Assembly: GCA_021414365.1 (NCBI GenBank)
Contig: JAIOOR010000006.1
Span: 62,001-126,000 of the forward strand
Origin: Nitrosarchaeum sp.
GTDB lineage: Archaea; Thermoproteota; Nitrososphaeria; Nitrososphaerales; Nitrosopumilaceae
Direction: 5' to 3'
Length of the DNA stretch: 64,000 nt
Positions 8,588 through 18,592 of the stretch are shown here, one piece after another; within the stretch, counting starts at the first letter, position 1, and each line of letters opens with the position of its first letter. The notes beneath the pieces were generated by a model. That model searched no databases. It saw only the letters and a list, made by a program, of their open reading frames with translations, and had not been told where the DNA came from. The position numbers and the translations under genes are program-made.

Positions 8588-9415
8588 ATGTCAGTCATCG
8601 ATATTTCTAAAAAGCCAATTTCAATTCTAAAGAATTCGACAGTGTCAGACATTATTAAAAAGCTATTGGAAAATAATCTTAGTAGATTAATTATTGTAGA
8701 GAATGGAAAACCAGTTGGAATCATAACTGAAAAAGATGTGGGATTGTTTCTTTTTTCTGAAACTACTAAGCAGGGATTAGACGATATAATGATTAATAAA
8801 ATTATGAAACCAATTTTATTTATAGAGGATAATTCAACCCCTGAAAAATCAGCAGAGATGATGCTTGAAAAAGGAGTTAGCTCTTTAGCAATAGGAACAA
8901 AAAATGAAATTGATGGAATTTTTACAAAAACAGATCTTGTAAAATATTATTTTGAAAATTATTCAGGAATTGATAAAGTGGTTGATTTTATGACACATGA
9001 ATATGTATTCACCCATACAGCAGCACCGCTATTTAAAGTTGTGAGAAAAATGTTAGAAAATAAAATATCAAGAATTATTGTAAAGGATCAAAATGAAAAA
9101 CCTGTAGGAATAATTTCATTTAGAGATTTATTTAGAATCTCAATAGAGTTAGGTAGTGAAGAAGATGATTCGGGTTTTACTATTTCAGAACAAATAAGGA
9201 AAGGATTTCTTTCTGAGGAAGGATTTGGTGGTATTTCATTGGCACGAGATGTTATGAGTAAAGGAATAATATCAATAAGATTCGATAAGGATTTGAAAAG
9301 TGCCTGTAAACTGATCATAGAAAATAACATTAGCGGTTTGGCAGTACTTGACGGAAATAATTCAATTGTAGGAATAATAAGTAAAACAGATATCATAAAA
9401 GCTATTAAAATTTGA
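8588..9415 (+). CDS. Four-CBS-domain protein
   Basis: About 275 residues with two Bateman modules (four CBS repeats). The repeats are marked by segments such as GKPVGIITEKDVGLFL, GIFTKTDLVKYY, KPVGIISFRDLFRI and IVGIISKTDIIKAI. CBS pairs bind adenine nucleotides or S-adenosylmethionine and act as energy sensors. No catalytic domain is attached. A TTG twelve bases upstream (8576) is also in frame, but the ATG at 8588 directly precedes the first domain. It is divergent from the Usp gene at 8020-8442. Confidence 0.9.
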   Translation: MSVIDISKKPISILKNSTVSDIIKKLLENNLSRLIIVENGKPVGIITEKDVGLFLFSETTKQGLDDIMINKIMKPILFIEDNSTPEKSAEMMLEKGVSSLAIGTKNEIDGIFTKTDLVKYYFENYSGIDKVVDFMTHEYVFTHTAAPLFKVVRKMLENKISRIIVKDQNEKPVGIISFRDLFRISIELGSEEDDSGFTISEQIRKGFLSEEGFGGISLARDVMSKGIISIRFDKDLKSACKLIIENNISGLAVLDGNNSIVGIISKTDIIKAIKI

Positions 9416-9463
9416 ATATATTTTAAAAATATATGAAGTCAAAGAATATTCTAAATTACAAGT

Positions 9464-10147
9464 ATGAAATTTGATTTTGAGGGTTTTATTTATGGTTCTA
9501 TTGATGGTGCAGTTACAACTTTTGCAGTTATTGCAGGAGTTGTTGGTGCATCATTATCTCCAACTATTATTTTGATTCTTGGTTTTGCTAATTTATTTGC
9601 AGATGGGTTTTCAATGGCTGCAGCAAATTTTCAGTCAGCAAAAGCTAGAAATCAATTCATTGAAATGAAAAGAAAACAAGAAGAGTGGGAAATTGATAAT
9701 AAGACAGAGCAAGAAAAAGATGAGATTAGAGAGATTTACAAAAAGAAAGGATTCAAAGATGAATTTTTAGAGGAAATAGTTCGTATAATTACATCTAGAC
9801 GAAAAGTTTGGGTAGATACAATGATGAAAGAAGAATTAGGATTAATCGATGATGGGAAAAAACCATTAGCTAGTGCAGTCAGTACTTTTATTGGATTTAA
9901 TTTGGTTGGATTAATTCCATTAATCCCATTTATGATTTTTATTTTTATTGAAAATACTACAAACTCAGATGCTTTTATTTATTCAACAATATCTGTAATT
10001 GCTTCATTTTTTCTGGTAGGTATGATTAAAGGAAAAATAGTTAAAAAACCAAAAATAAGATCAGGATTTTATACATTAATTATTGGTGGATTAGCATCGT
10101 TAGTTGCTTATTTTGTAGGATATGGATTAAACTTTATAGTAAAATAA
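9464..10147 (+). CDS. VIT1/CCC1-family metal transporter
   Basis: A 227-residue membrane protein with the VIT1/CCC1 signature: DFEGFIYGSIDGAVTTFAVIAGVVGA in helix 1, GFANLFADGFSMAAANF in helix 2, a charged cytosolic loop (about residues 60-125, rich in E/K) containing the paired MMKEELGL helix, then three more helices. Family members move Fe2+ or Mn2+. The acidic loop residues (KRKQEEWE, EEIVRIITSRRKVWVDTMMKEE) fit the metal-binding domain known in VIT1. Likely role is divalent metal export or homeostasis. Confidence 0.92.
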   Translation: MKFDFEGFIYGSIDGAVTTFAVIAGVVGASLSPTIILILGFANLFADGFSMAAANFQSAKARNQFIEMKRKQEEWEIDNKTEQEKDEIREIYKKKGFKDEFLEEIVRIITSRRKVWVDTMMKEELGLIDDGKKPLASAVSTFIGFNLVGLIPLIPFMIFIFIENTTNSDAFIYSTISVIASFFLVGMIKGKIVKKPKIRSGFYTLIIGGLASLVAYFVGYGLNFIVK

Positions 10148-10155
10148 TTTTTTGG

Positions 10156-11058
10156 TTAAAGTGATTCTATATAATTTCGTATAGTTTGAGATGATTTTTT
10201 TAATAATTCATTTTCGGATTCATCTAATTTAATTCCTATAATTTCTTTAACTCCGTCTTTGTTTATTTTTAGAGGAATTCCGATTGAAATATCATTTTCA
10301 CCATATTCGCCGTTTAATACAATTGATGCTGGTATGATCAGCTCATCATTTTTGATAATTGATCTAATAACATCAAAAGTATTCTTAGCAATTCCAAATT
10401 GTGATCTGCTTTTGAAAAGCCTTAAAGATTTCCAGTAATTTTGAATTTCTTTTGAAATTTTCTCTTTTTCTGAGTTAGTTAGCATTTCTACCACTTTTTT
10501 TCCGTTAATTTTTACTCTTGAAAATATTGGTACCATAGAATCTCCATGTTCTCCTATTACTAATGCATCTGAAATTTGAGATTGTTTAATATTGAATTTT
10601 TCTGAAAGTAAATATCTAAATCTACTAGTGTCTAAACTTGATGCAATTCCAATTACTTTATTTCTTGATAACTTGGTTTCTTTTTGAAAAACATATGTAA
10701 GAACATCTAAGGGATTTGAAACTACTAATACGATTGCAGAAGGACAGTATTTTTTTATTTTATTTGCAATTTCTTTAATCATGTTAACTTGAGCACCAAT
10801 CATTTCAGTTCTATCTTTTAGATATACTCCTGTACTAGCTGTAATTACAATAATATCAGAACCACTTATTTTAGAGAAATCATCTGTACCATGAATTGAA
10901 ACATTAGAATTTACAGGTATTGCATTAGATATATCTAAAGCCTCACCGATTGCTTTATCCTTTGTACGATTTACTAATAGAACATCATCTAATTCATTAG
11001 ATATACAAAGAAAAGCAATTGCACTACCAACTTGACCACTACCTATTATAGAGATCAT
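10156..11058 (-). CDS. mdh: Malate dehydrogenase (LDH/MDH superfamily)
   Basis: A 300-residue NAD(P)-dependent 2-hydroxyacid dehydrogenase. It has the N-terminal dinucleotide loop IIGSGQVGSAIAF, an active-loop arginine region STGVYLKDRTEM, the VVSNPLDVLTYVF strand and the catalytic histidine in IGEHGDSMVP. Malate rather than lactate is the likely substrate from known thaumarchaeal metabolism, supplying the tricarboxylic acid and 3-hydroxypropionate/4-hydroxybutyrate cycle intermediates; the sequence alone does not fully separate the two. The start ATG sits directly at the Rossmann strand. Confidence 0.87.
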   Translation of the reverse strand: MISIIGSGQVGSAIAFLCISNELDDVLLVNRTKDKAIGEALDISNAIPVNSNVSIHGTDDFSKISGSDIIVITASTGVYLKDRTEMIGAQVNMIKEIANKIKKYCPSAIVLVVSNPLDVLTYVFQKETKLSRNKVIGIASSLDTSRFRYLLSEKFNIKQSQISDALVIGEHGDSMVPIFSRVKINGKKVVEMLTNSEKEKISKEIQNYWKSLRLFKSRSQFGIAKNTFDVIRSIIKNDELIIPASIVLNGEYGENDISIGIPLKINKDGVKEIIGIKLDESENELLKKSSQTIRNYIESL

Positions 11059-11171
11059 TTTAGTTCATTCCTTTTGTTTTAAAATACAGATAAGACAATT
11101 GTTTAAAACAACAAAAATGTTCAATTTAAATCCCATATAATATTTTTAGAGCAATTTATAGTTAAAATGAG

Positions 11172-11191
11172 TGCATTGTCTTGCATTGTGT
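11172..11191 (+). repeat. Tandem TGCATTGT direct repeat upstream of an HTH gene
   Basis: TGCATTGTCT and TGCATTGTGT sit back to back with a 10-bp period, one helical turn, about 38-57 bases before the ATG of the regulator at 11229. This is the spacing expected for an operator bound on one face of the helix. Autoregulation by the adjacent regulator is an inference. Confidence 0.4.
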
Positions 11192-11228
11192 ACTTACTTG
11201 TTATAAGAAAAATTAACAATATGGGTAT

Positions 11229-11558
11229 ATGCAACAATTAATTTCAGGAAGAAAAATAGAAGATGACTCCAAGAAAGACGCTATTCTTGAAGTGATATCT
11301 GATAAATATTGTAGAGCTATTTTAGAAAACTCTATGGAAAAACCAAAATCTGCAATGGAGATAAGTGCTGAAACTAAAATTCCAATAAGCACTGTTTATA
11401 GAAGACTACAAACTTTACATGACAACAAATTGCTTGGAATTTCTGGCTCCATTAGTGAAGATGGTAAGAAATATTTTCTATACAAGAGTAGAATCAAGGC
11501 TATAGCTACATCATTTAATGGTGGTAACATAGAAGTTGAAGTTGTTTCCAATATTTGA
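11229..11558 (+). CDS. Winged helix-turn-helix transcriptional regulator
   Basis: A 109-residue ArsR/TrmB-like regulator. The helix-turn-helix is clear: AILEVISDKYCRAILENSME, then KSAMEISAETKIPISTVYRRLQTLHDNKLL at about residues 40-69, followed by a wing (GSISEDGKKYFLYKSR). No effector domain is attached. The upstream region has two TGCATTGT repeats that could be its operator. The next gene downstream, 84 bases away, is a CBS protein. Confidence 0.85.
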   Translation: MQQLISGRKIEDDSKKDAILEVISDKYCRAILENSMEKPKSAMEISAETKIPISTVYRRLQTLHDNKLLGISGSISEDGKKYFLYKSRIKAIATSFNGGNIEVEVVSNI

Positions 11559-11641
11559 CAAATAAACTTCTTTTCATTTTATTATAATCATGATTGATAA
11601 TCAAAGATCAATTTTAAATCAGAAAAGAAGCAAGAAATGAT

Positions 11642-12493
11642 ATGAGAAGTAAGTATTCATCGCCAGTAATTACAGTTCAACCAGAATCATCAATTTTTGA
11701 TGCCTTATTACAAATGCAAACAAATTTTATTAAACACATAGTTGTTGCCGTTAAAAATATTCCTGTTGGAATTGTTACTGAAAGAGATATCAATAGATTT
11801 CTTGGAGATGATAAAACTGCACGTGCTTTAGATGAAATTCCAATTAAGCATGTAATGCAAAAAAATATAATTAGTATAACTGATGGAACAGAAGATCATT
11901 TTGATCAGTGTGCAGCAAGAATGGAAACTTTCAAAATTGGATCAGTTGTTCTAGTCAATGATGATGGAGAATTGATAGGTATTGTTTCAAGAACAGATTT
12001 GACAAAATCTTATGCAAGTGTATTTGGAGGAAAATATTTGGTGAAAAATTTTATGAATAAAAAAGTAGTCACTTGTAGAAGATCTGATTCTATTAAATTT
12101 GCATTAAGTTTGATGAATAAAAATCAAGTTTCAAGATTGGTTGTAACTGACGAAAATGGAAATCCTGTAGGGCTCATTAGTACAAATACATTGTTGACAC
12201 ATAGTGATTATTTTAGTAAAGGCAATACAAGATCTAGGGATTATTTACTTCCATTAAACAGAGAAAAAATGACAGTGAATGATTTATTGTCTGATGAACT
12301 TTTAACTGTAAATGAAGAATATGATCTTGCAATAGCAGCAAGTAAAATGATAAAAAATAGGGTAGGGGGAGTTCCGGTAGTAAATTCAAGCCACAATTTG
12401 GTCGGAATTGTGAGTAAAACTGATGTAGTAAGAGCTTTTTCTATTGTAGGATCTCATGAAGAAATAAAGTCAAAGTATAAGGAATTGTATTGA
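11642..12493 (+). CDS. Four-CBS-domain protein
   Basis: A 283-residue protein of four CBS repeats: VGIVTERDINRFL, LIGIVSRTDLTKSY, GNPVGLISTNTLLTHS and NLVGIVSKTDVVRAF mark the repeat ends. It is likely a nucleotide-sensing Bateman protein without an enzyme domain. It lies 64 bases before an APC-type permease on the same strand and could regulate it, although no direct evidence is visible. It is related to the proteins at 8588 and 54143. Confidence 0.9.
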   Translation: MRSKYSSPVITVQPESSIFDALLQMQTNFIKHIVVAVKNIPVGIVTERDINRFLGDDKTARALDEIPIKHVMQKNIISITDGTEDHFDQCAARMETFKIGSVVLVNDDGELIGIVSRTDLTKSYASVFGGKYLVKNFMNKKVVTCRRSDSIKFALSLMNKNQVSRLVVTDENGNPVGLISTNTLLTHSDYFSKGNTRSRDYLLPLNREKMTVNDLLSDELLTVNEEYDLAIAASKMIKNRVGGVPVVNSSHNLVGIVSKTDVVRAFSIVGSHEEIKSKYKELY

Positions 12494-12557
12494 ATAAAGA
12501 TTAATTTTGTATTAAAAATTGAATTGATTAACTTGCTTTACAAATTTGGAGATTAAA

Positions 12558-13856
12558 ATGTCTGAACTAAAGCGAGGGATGGGACTTTTTCATCTTACTA
12601 TGTATGGAGTAGGATTGATTCTAGGTGCTGGAATTTATGTATTAATTGGAGAAGCTACAGGTTTAGCTGGAAATGCTGTATGGGCTGCATTTGTTTTAGG
12701 ATCTATCGTTGCATTATTTGCAGGACTGAGTTATGCAGAGCTATCATCAATTTTTCCTAAAGCAGCTGCAGAGTATACATTTGTAAAAAATGCGTTTAAA
12801 AATAATTTTTTTGCTTTTATTATTGGATGGTTAACAGTCATTACATCTATGATTACGGCAGCAACTGTTGCCTTGGGATTCGGGGGTTATTTCACAGAGT
12901 TTTTGAATATTCCAATAGTTATATCTGCAATTGTACTAATAGGAATACTCTCAATAGTAAATTTCATAGGGATTAAAGAATCATCTTGGACAAATACGGT
13001 TTTTACAATCATTGAAGCTTCAGGATTAATTCTAGTTATCATAATTGGTTTTACTATTAGTGAGCCAGAACCAGTTAATTATTTTGAAAGTCCAACAGGA
13101 TTTACAGGGGTAATTATTGCGTTTGTACTGATTTTTTTTGCATTTATTGGATTTGAGGATATGGTAAATGTTGCAGAAGAGGTACAAAATCCCAAAAAAA
13201 TAATCCCCAGAGCAATAATTTTGGCAGTTATGATATCAGGAATAATTTATGTGTTAGTTTCATTAGCAGTGGTCAGAGTAATTAATTGGGAAGATCTTTC
13301 ATCATCATCTGCACCATTAGCGGATGTAGTGAAACGAGGATTGAGTACACAAGGTCATGCGGTATTTTCCGGTATTGCACTTTTTGCTATTACAAATACA
13401 GTTTTGATTACATTGATAGCTGGTTCGAGAATGATGTATGGGATGGCAAGAGAGAAATCATTTCCAAATATTCTTGCAAAAATTCATTTTAAAACAAAAA
13501 CACCATGGATGGCGATTATTGTAATTATGATGATATCTATTGGATTTTCTTTTATTGGTGATATTGTAATTGTAGCGAACATAACGGTTTTTGCAGTTGT
13601 GATTACTTTTGCAGTGGTTAATTTGGTTGTGATTGTTCTTAGATTCACCCAACCAGATATTGAACGAAAATTCAAGGTTCCTATCAATATTGGCAAATTT
13701 CCAGTTTTACCAATGTTTGGATTAGGAATTTCAGTTTACATGGCAATCCAATTTGAAATAGACGTTATTTTGATAGGATTGGGAATCATTGCAGTGGGTG
13801 CATTGTTTTATGTAATTTTTAATAGAAAATCATTACAAAATAAAAAAGATTCATAA
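12558..13856 (+). CDS. APC-family amino acid permease
   Basis: About 432 residues with 12 predicted membrane helices. The N-terminal GVGLILGAGIYVLIGEATGLAGNAVW matches the first unwound helix of APC/CAT amino acid transporters, and FFAFIGFEDMVNVAEEVQNPKKIIPRAI is the family's conserved helix 6 region. It should import or exchange amino acids or amines by cation symport. The substrate cannot be told. A TTG start at 12546 would add four residues; the ATG at 12558 is preferred. Confidence 0.9.
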   Translation: MSELKRGMGLFHLTMYGVGLILGAGIYVLIGEATGLAGNAVWAAFVLGSIVALFAGLSYAELSSIFPKAAAEYTFVKNAFKNNFFAFIIGWLTVITSMITAATVALGFGGYFTEFLNIPIVISAIVLIGILSIVNFIGIKESSWTNTVFTIIEASGLILVIIIGFTISEPEPVNYFESPTGFTGVIIAFVLIFFAFIGFEDMVNVAEEVQNPKKIIPRAIILAVMISGIIYVLVSLAVVRVINWEDLSSSSAPLADVVKRGLSTQGHAVFSGIALFAITNTVLITLIAGSRMMYGMAREKSFPNILAKIHFKTKTPWMAIIVIMMISIGFSFIGDIVIVANITVFAVVITFAVVNLVVIVLRFTQPDIERKFKVPINIGKFPVLPMFGLGISVYMAIQFEIDVILIGLGIIAVGALFYVIFNRKSLQNKKDS

Positions 13857-13943
13857 TATTTTTAATTTTTAAAAAGTATTCAATATATTGATATGAACCT
13901 TATATGTTATAATTTGATAGATCAGATAAATTATAAAGCATTA

Positions 13944-14633
13944 TTATTTTCTTTTTGATTTAGAAAGAGCGATTGATGCAATTACAATTCCTAAAATACC
14001 AACCCCTAACGAAATATAACCAATATTCATTTGTTGATTTGATTGTTCTAATTTAGTAATTGAGTTCTTCATATCATTTATTTCTCCAACAAGTGCAGTA
14101 TGTCCATCAATTAATTGGGATAAAGTGAGATCAGATGGTTTTGGGAATTCAATGTATGAGCGTTCATCAACTTTGGGCGGATGCATTGATAGACTAATTG
14201 GAGTTTCTCCGATGTTTCCCAAAATATTTGCTTGATAATATCCTGATACAGTAGGAGTAATAAATGCATAATATTTCCCTAGAATATTATGATCTGGAGA
14301 TAGATGAAGTATGATGTTCTGATCTTTATATAATAATTGCATTTTTAGTGTTTTTTCAAGCCCAGATATACCATCTTTGAATTTTTGGTCTTTTAGTTCC
14401 ACACCAGGTTCAAGAGGACTAACAAATAACTCAATTCCATTAGTTTCTCTTGAAACAACAGGTTCATTCATCCAACCAATTTCTAATCTGTATTCACCTA
14501 CAGAATCAAGTGTATGAGCAAATGCGTTACCAAGGAATCCTGAAAGTATCAACAATATGATAAAAATTTTAAAATTCAATGAAGAAAAAATTAATTTATG
14601 TTTTAAAAAGGTTCTATTAATTATCTTCATCAA
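13944..14633 (-). CDS. Secreted, C-terminally membrane-anchored beta-domain protein
   Basis: A 229-residue protein of unknown function. A signal peptide (hydrophobic about residues 22-38, ending FAHT) leads to a beta-rich extracytoplasmic domain with the striking SVGEYRLEIGWMNEPVVS segment and VSGYYQANIL. A short helical stretch (about 175-200, LVGEINDMKNSITKLEQ) looks like a coiled coil, and a single helix at about 205-222 with an SKSKRK tail anchors it. The architecture suggests an envelope protein. I cannot assign a ligand. Confidence 0.7.
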   Translation of the reverse strand: MMKIINRTFLKHKLIFSSLNFKIFIILLILSGFLGNAFAHTLDSVGEYRLEIGWMNEPVVSRETNGIELFVSPLEPGVELKDQKFKDGISGLEKTLKMQLLYKDQNIILHLSPDHNILGKYYAFITPTVSGYYQANILGNIGETPISLSMHPPKVDERSYIEFPKPSDLTLSQLIDGHTALVGEINDMKNSITKLEQSNQQMNIGYISLGVGILGIVIASIALSKSKRK

Positions 14634-14708
14634 GATTGCAATTTAGATTAAAGAGATCTCAATCTAAAACCCTCAAAATTTAAGAACCCCTTCATTATCG
14701 TTGAACTA

Positions 14709-15587
14709 TTGACAAAATTTACTGTCTTATCTGGAAGTTCGTCTGAAGATTTAGCGAAAAAATTAGCGAAAAAATTAGGAGCAAATTTAATAAAATCACA
14801 GTTAAGGATTTTTCCTGATGGTGAAAGTAAAATTACACTTATGAAAAAACCTCAAAAAAATAAAATTATTGTCATTCAGTCTACATATCCACCAGTAGAT
14901 GAAAAACTTATTCAAACATTGGCAATAATTTCAAAAGCAAAAGAATATGGAATTGAAGTGGTTGCAGTGATACCATACATGGGTTATGCTCGTCAAGATA
15001 GAGAATTTCTACCTGGGGAAGTAATTACAATGAAAGTAATTGCAAATTTATTCAAAAGTGTGGGAACATCAAAGATTGTTGTAGTAGATATTCACAGTAT
15101 GATGGGATTGAAGTATTTTAATATAAAAACAAAAAATGTTTCAGCAATTCCAGATCTAGCAAAATATTTTTCAAAATTAAAATTAAAAAATCCTTTAGTT
15201 GTTTCTCCAGATCAAGGTGGAAAAGAAAGAGCAAGAGAATTTGCCAAGTTTCTTAAAACAGAATCTATATCTCTTGAAAAACGACGTGATCGTAAAACTG
15301 GAAAAGTAAAAATCAAGTCTACAAGTTTTGATGAGATAGCTGATAGGGATTTAATTTTAGTAGACGATATGATCAGTACGGGTGGAAGTATTATCAAAGC
15401 TACAGAATTTCTTAAAAAGCAAAAATGTAGGCGTGTATTTGTTGCTTGTACACATGCTTTACTTAGAAACGATGCTGAAAAGAAAATTAAAAAAGCAGGA
15501 GTAACAAAAATAATTAGTACCAACACAATTCCTGGAAAAACATCTTTGGTTGATGTTTCAAGCACAATTGCAAAGGCAATAATATAA
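14709..15587 (+). CDS. prs: Ribose-phosphate pyrophosphokinase
   Basis: A 292-residue PRPP synthetase that makes 5-phosphoribosyl diphosphate from ribose 5-phosphate and ATP. The motifs are complete: IFPDGESKITL near the N-terminus, the flexible ATP loop YMGYARQDREF, VVDIHS for metal and the PRPP-binding loop LILVDDMISTGGS at about residues 216-228. Length matches archaeal enzymes. The start codon is TTG. The stop overlaps the ATG of the next gene (TAATG), so the two are co-transcribed. Confidence 0.96.
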   Translation: MTKFTVLSGSSSEDLAKKLAKKLGANLIKSQLRIFPDGESKITLMKKPQKNKIIVIQSTYPPVDEKLIQTLAIISKAKEYGIEVVAVIPYMGYARQDREFLPGEVITMKVIANLFKSVGTSKIVVVDIHSMMGLKYFNIKTKNVSAIPDLAKYFSKLKLKNPLVVSPDQGGKERAREFAKFLKTESISLEKRRDRKTGKVKIKSTSFDEIADRDLILVDDMISTGGSIIKATEFLKKQKCRRVFVACTHALLRNDAEKKIKKAGVTKIISTNTIPGKTSLVDVSSTIAKAII

Positions 15588-16534
15588 TGCCAGAAAGTTT
15601 TTTTGTTTTATCTAAAGATAATCTTGAAATTGCAGTTGACGAGGTAATATCAATTGCAAAAATGTATGATAGATTTGCAAAAGTTAGAGTGTTATTAAAT
15701 TTAGTAATAATTCAATCAAAAACAAATTGGGAAAAAATTACAAAACGTGCAACGTTTGTAAAAATTTCTGGTCAAATTCTACGTAAAATGTCAGGATTAT
15801 TTTTAGATGAAGAAAATTTTGAAGTTTTAAAAAATGCAAAAACTTTTGTTTGTAGAGTTATTAATTTATCTTCAAATCAATTTAATGTTCCTGAATTAGA
15901 AAGATCGATGGGAGATATGATATCAAAATTTTCTAAAGCTCAAGTATCTCTTGAAAATCCAGATATTACCATATATTTGATTTTGACAAACCAAGATAAT
16001 TTTTTTGGGTTCTCAAAAAGATTCGAAACTGAAAACAGACCGATAAAAATTAAAAAATATCCACATGAATTGGACTGGAAGCTTACAAGAGCGATGATAA
16101 ATTTAATTGGTTTAAAAGAAGGTGAAGTTGTTTGTGATCCATTTTGTGGGACTGGAACTACATTATTAGAAGCTGAATCCATGGGAATTCATGCAATTGG
16201 ATTAGATTTTGATGACAAAATGTATAAAATTTCTAAAAATAATTTAGAGGCAAATGGTTACAAATCAAAAATAATCAAGGGGGATTTTAGTCAATTAACA
16301 AAGATGGTAGATGAGTTTGATGGAATTGTTACAGATCTACCTTATGGAACAGCATCTAAATCATCAGAAAACCCCGAAGATTTATTAAAAAAATTTGTAT
16401 CAATTTTACCTAAACGTAAGAAATTAGCTATTATGTGTAAAAAGGGGTTTGAAAAAAAATTAAACATTAATCCAATAAAGAAATATGAGATCTATAGGCA
16501 TAAAAGCTTGACAAGAATAATTTTGATAAAATGA
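15587..16534 (+). CDS. tRNA (guanine-N2) methyltransferase, Trm11/TrmG10 type
   Basis: A 315-residue SAM-dependent RNA methylase. The N-terminal half (to about residue 150) fits a divergent THUMP-type RNA-binding region. The C-terminal Rossmann domain has the SAM loop [15 protein letters not shown] (about residues 182-196), the acidic GLDFDD and the catalytic motif TDLPYG, a variant of N/DPPY. This pattern fits archaeal enzymes that modify G10 of tRNA. It is translationally coupled with prs upstream and RNase Z downstream (ATGA overlap), a compact RNA-processing operon. Confidence 0.87.
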   Translation: MPESFFVLSKDNLEIAVDEVISIAKMYDRFAKVRVLLNLVIIQSKTNWEKITKRATFVKISGQILRKMSGLFLDEENFEVLKNAKTFVCRVINLSSNQFNVPELERSMGDMISKFSKAQVSLENPDITIYLILTNQDNFFGFSKRFETENRPIKIKKYPHELDWKLTRAMINLIGLKEGEVVCDPFCGTGTTLLEAESMGIHAIGLDFDDKMYKISKNNLEANGYKSKIIKGDFSQLTKMVDEFDGIVTDLPYGTASKSSENPEDLLKKFVSILPKRKKLAIMCKKGFEKKLNINPIKKYEIYRHKSLTRIILIK

Positions 16535-17430
16535 AATTAGTATTTTTAGGAACTTCAGCTGCCCAACCTACTGAAAATAGGGGGTTGACATGTATTTGTC
16601 TAGAAAGAGATGGTGAAATTCTGATGTTTGATGCAGGAGAAGCAGCACAAATTTCTTACTTAAAATCAGGTTTGGGTTGGAATAAGAAAATGAAAATTTT
16701 TGTTACGCATCTTCATGGTGATCATTGTGTTGGATTATTAGGACTGCTTCAAACAATGACAATGCAACATAGAACTGAACCTTTAGAAATCTATGGACCA
16801 AATGGAATTGAAGAGTTTATAGCTGCAAATATCAAAGTGTTGAATTTTGGATTATCATTTCCAGTGATTATCATAATTGTTAATGAAGGAAAAATATTTG
16901 ATTCAAAAATTTATTCAGTATATGCTTGTAAAGCAAATCACTCGGTTGTCACATATTCTTATCTATTTGAAGAAAACGATAAGCCTGGTAGATTCAATCT
17001 AGAAAAAGCAAAGGCGTTAGAAATTCCTGAAGGTAAATTATGGAATCAATTGCAAAATGGAAATGAAATCAAAATTGGAGAAAGAACTATCAATCCAGAA
17101 CAAGTATTAGGAGAAAAAAGACCAGGTAAAAAAATTGGAATTTCAGGAGATACGATGCCAACCAAAGAATTAGAAAATTTTTTTGAGGGTTGTGATTATC
17201 TTGTGTTTGATTCAACTTTTTTAGAAGAATCAAAGGAGAAAGCTGAAGAAACGTGTCATTCTACAGCAAAACAAGCAGCTGTATTAGCTAAAAATGCAAA
17301 AGTAAAAAATCTAATTTTAACACATTTTTCTGCTAGATATAAAGATGAAACTAAACATTTGGAAGAAGCTAAGCAAATTCATGAATCAGTTATCACAGCA
17401 AAAGATTTTTTAGAAATTGAGATTAAATAG
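16531..17430 (+). CDS. rnz: Ribonuclease Z
   Basis: A 299-residue metallo-beta-lactamase-fold endonuclease that trims tRNA 3' trailers. The zinc motif [13 protein letters not shown] (about residues 63-75), a KANHSV histidine, GISGDTMPT and a late TH.SARY give the full ligand set. The one tRNA in this window encodes no CCA, so RNase Z followed by the CCA-adding enzyme at 19742 would mature it. The ATG overlaps the stop of the methylase by four bases. Confidence 0.95.
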   Translation: MKLVFLGTSAAQPTENRGLTCICLERDGEILMFDAGEAAQISYLKSGLGWNKKMKIFVTHLHGDHCVGLLGLLQTMTMQHRTEPLEIYGPNGIEEFIAANIKVLNFGLSFPVIIIIVNEGKIFDSKIYSVYACKANHSVVTYSYLFEENDKPGRFNLEKAKALEIPEGKLWNQLQNGNEIKIGERTINPEQVLGEKRPGKKIGISGDTMPTKELENFFEGCDYLVFDSTFLEESKEKAEETCHSTAKQAAVLAKNAKVKNLILTHFSARYKDETKHLEEAKQIHESVITAKDFLEIEIK

Positions 17431-17436
17431 ACAAAA

Positions 17437-18156
17437 ATGTTTGAATCGATTAGGGGGAAAATACTAGATTCTAGAAGGATTGTTTTTGTTACAGGTGCAG
17501 GAATCTCTCAAGAAAGTGGAATACCTACTTTTAGAGGAAAAGATGGATTATGGAAGAATTATGATGTAATGCAATTAGCAACAATTGAAGCATTTTATGA
17601 TCATCCGAAATTAGTTTGGGAATGGTATAATGAAAGAAGGAAAAATATTTTTTCGACAGAACCTAATTTAGGGCATAGGGCAATATCGGAGTTAGAAAAA
17701 TTTGTAAAAGTTACTGTATTAACTCAAAATATAGATGGACTTCACCAAAGAGCAGGAAGCACTGAAGTGTTAGAATTGCATGGTAGTATTGTAGAAATAA
17801 AATGTACCAATTGTAATTTTAAAAGTGAGATTTTATCCGAATTTACGCGAATACCGCCTTTATGTCAATGTGGGAATATTCTCAGACCAAATGTAGTATG
17901 GTTTGGAGAATCTCTTCCTCAAGATGTTTGGCAAAAGTCCATTATTCATGCAAGTACATGTGATATGATGATAGTTGTAGGTACATCATTAGTTGTATCA
18001 CCTGCAAATACTTTACCAATTTACGCCAAACAAAATAATGCAACTATAATTGAAATCAATCCAGTAGAAACAGCAATGTCATCATATATGGATTTGTCAA
18101 TTAGGGGTACTAGTGCATTGATTTTACCAGAATTTGTTTCGATTTTTAAAGAGTAA
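17437..18156 (+). CDS. Sir2-family NAD-dependent protein deacylase
   Basis: A 239-residue sirtuin. GAGISQESGIPTFRG binds NAD, TQNIDGLHQRAG is the catalytic loop, and the acid-base histidine lies in LELHGS. The zinc site uses CTNC and CQCG. RPNVVWFGESLP and VGTSLVVSPAN complete the pattern. Archaeal homologues deacylate lysines on proteins such as Alba and metabolic enzymes. It starts seven bases after RNase Z and is probably in the same operon. Confidence 0.95.
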   Translation: MFESIRGKILDSRRIVFVTGAGISQESGIPTFRGKDGLWKNYDVMQLATIEAFYDHPKLVWEWYNERRKNIFSTEPNLGHRAISELEKFVKVTVLTQNIDGLHQRAGSTEVLELHGSIVEIKCTNCNFKSEILSEFTRIPPLCQCGNILRPNVVWFGESLPQDVWQKSIIHASTCDMMIVVGTSLVVSPANTLPIYAKQNNATIIEINPVETAMSSYMDLSIRGTSALILPEFVSIFKE

Positions 18157-18172
18157 AATCTGAATTTAATTT

Positions 18173-18592
18173 TTAGTATATGGATTGGTTTTCAAGAATT
18201 AACCAGTCTATAATTCCATCAATATTAGATGAAGTTAAGATTACTTTGATAGGACCTAAAGGTGATTCCTCTACTTCTTCGCAAAGAGCTGTAGTACCAA
18301 TAAAAGCTGCTTGCTTGTTAAGATAAAACCAAGTAGAATCATTTTCTAAATTCTTTTCAAGTTGTCGTCGGTAGATTTTTTGTGATTTATTAGAATGAAT
18401 TACATCATAGATTTTCTCAAGCAAATGTAGATCTTTAGAGGTAGATGTCATAGAAAAATCATCAGATTTGATTTTTGCATTTGGAAATATATTCAAAATT
18501 GCAGTTTCAACTTTTTTTGGATCTTCTGATGGATTAATTGAAGAAAAAATTTCTATTTTACAACTAATATTAGGAAATCTCATTCTATCCAA
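18173..18592 (-). CDS. UPF0201 family RNA-binding-domain protein
   Basis: A 139-residue protein of the archaeal UPF0201 type, a ribosomal L5-like alpha-beta fold sometimes described as an exosome-associated RNA-binding protein. Visible features are the opening CKIEIFSSINPSEDPKKVETAI and the conserved segment FYLNKQAAFIGT. It overlaps the upstream kinase-like gene by 13 bases, and the UPF0200-UPF0201 pair is a conserved archaeal arrangement. Molecular function is not established. Confidence 0.85.
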   Translation of the reverse strand: MDRMRFPNISCKIEIFSSINPSEDPKKVETAILNIFPNAKIKSDDFSMTSTSKDLHLLEKIYDVIHSNKSQKIYRRQLEKNLENDSTWFYLNKQAAFIGTTALCEEVEESPLGPIKVILTSSNIDGIIDWLILENQSIY

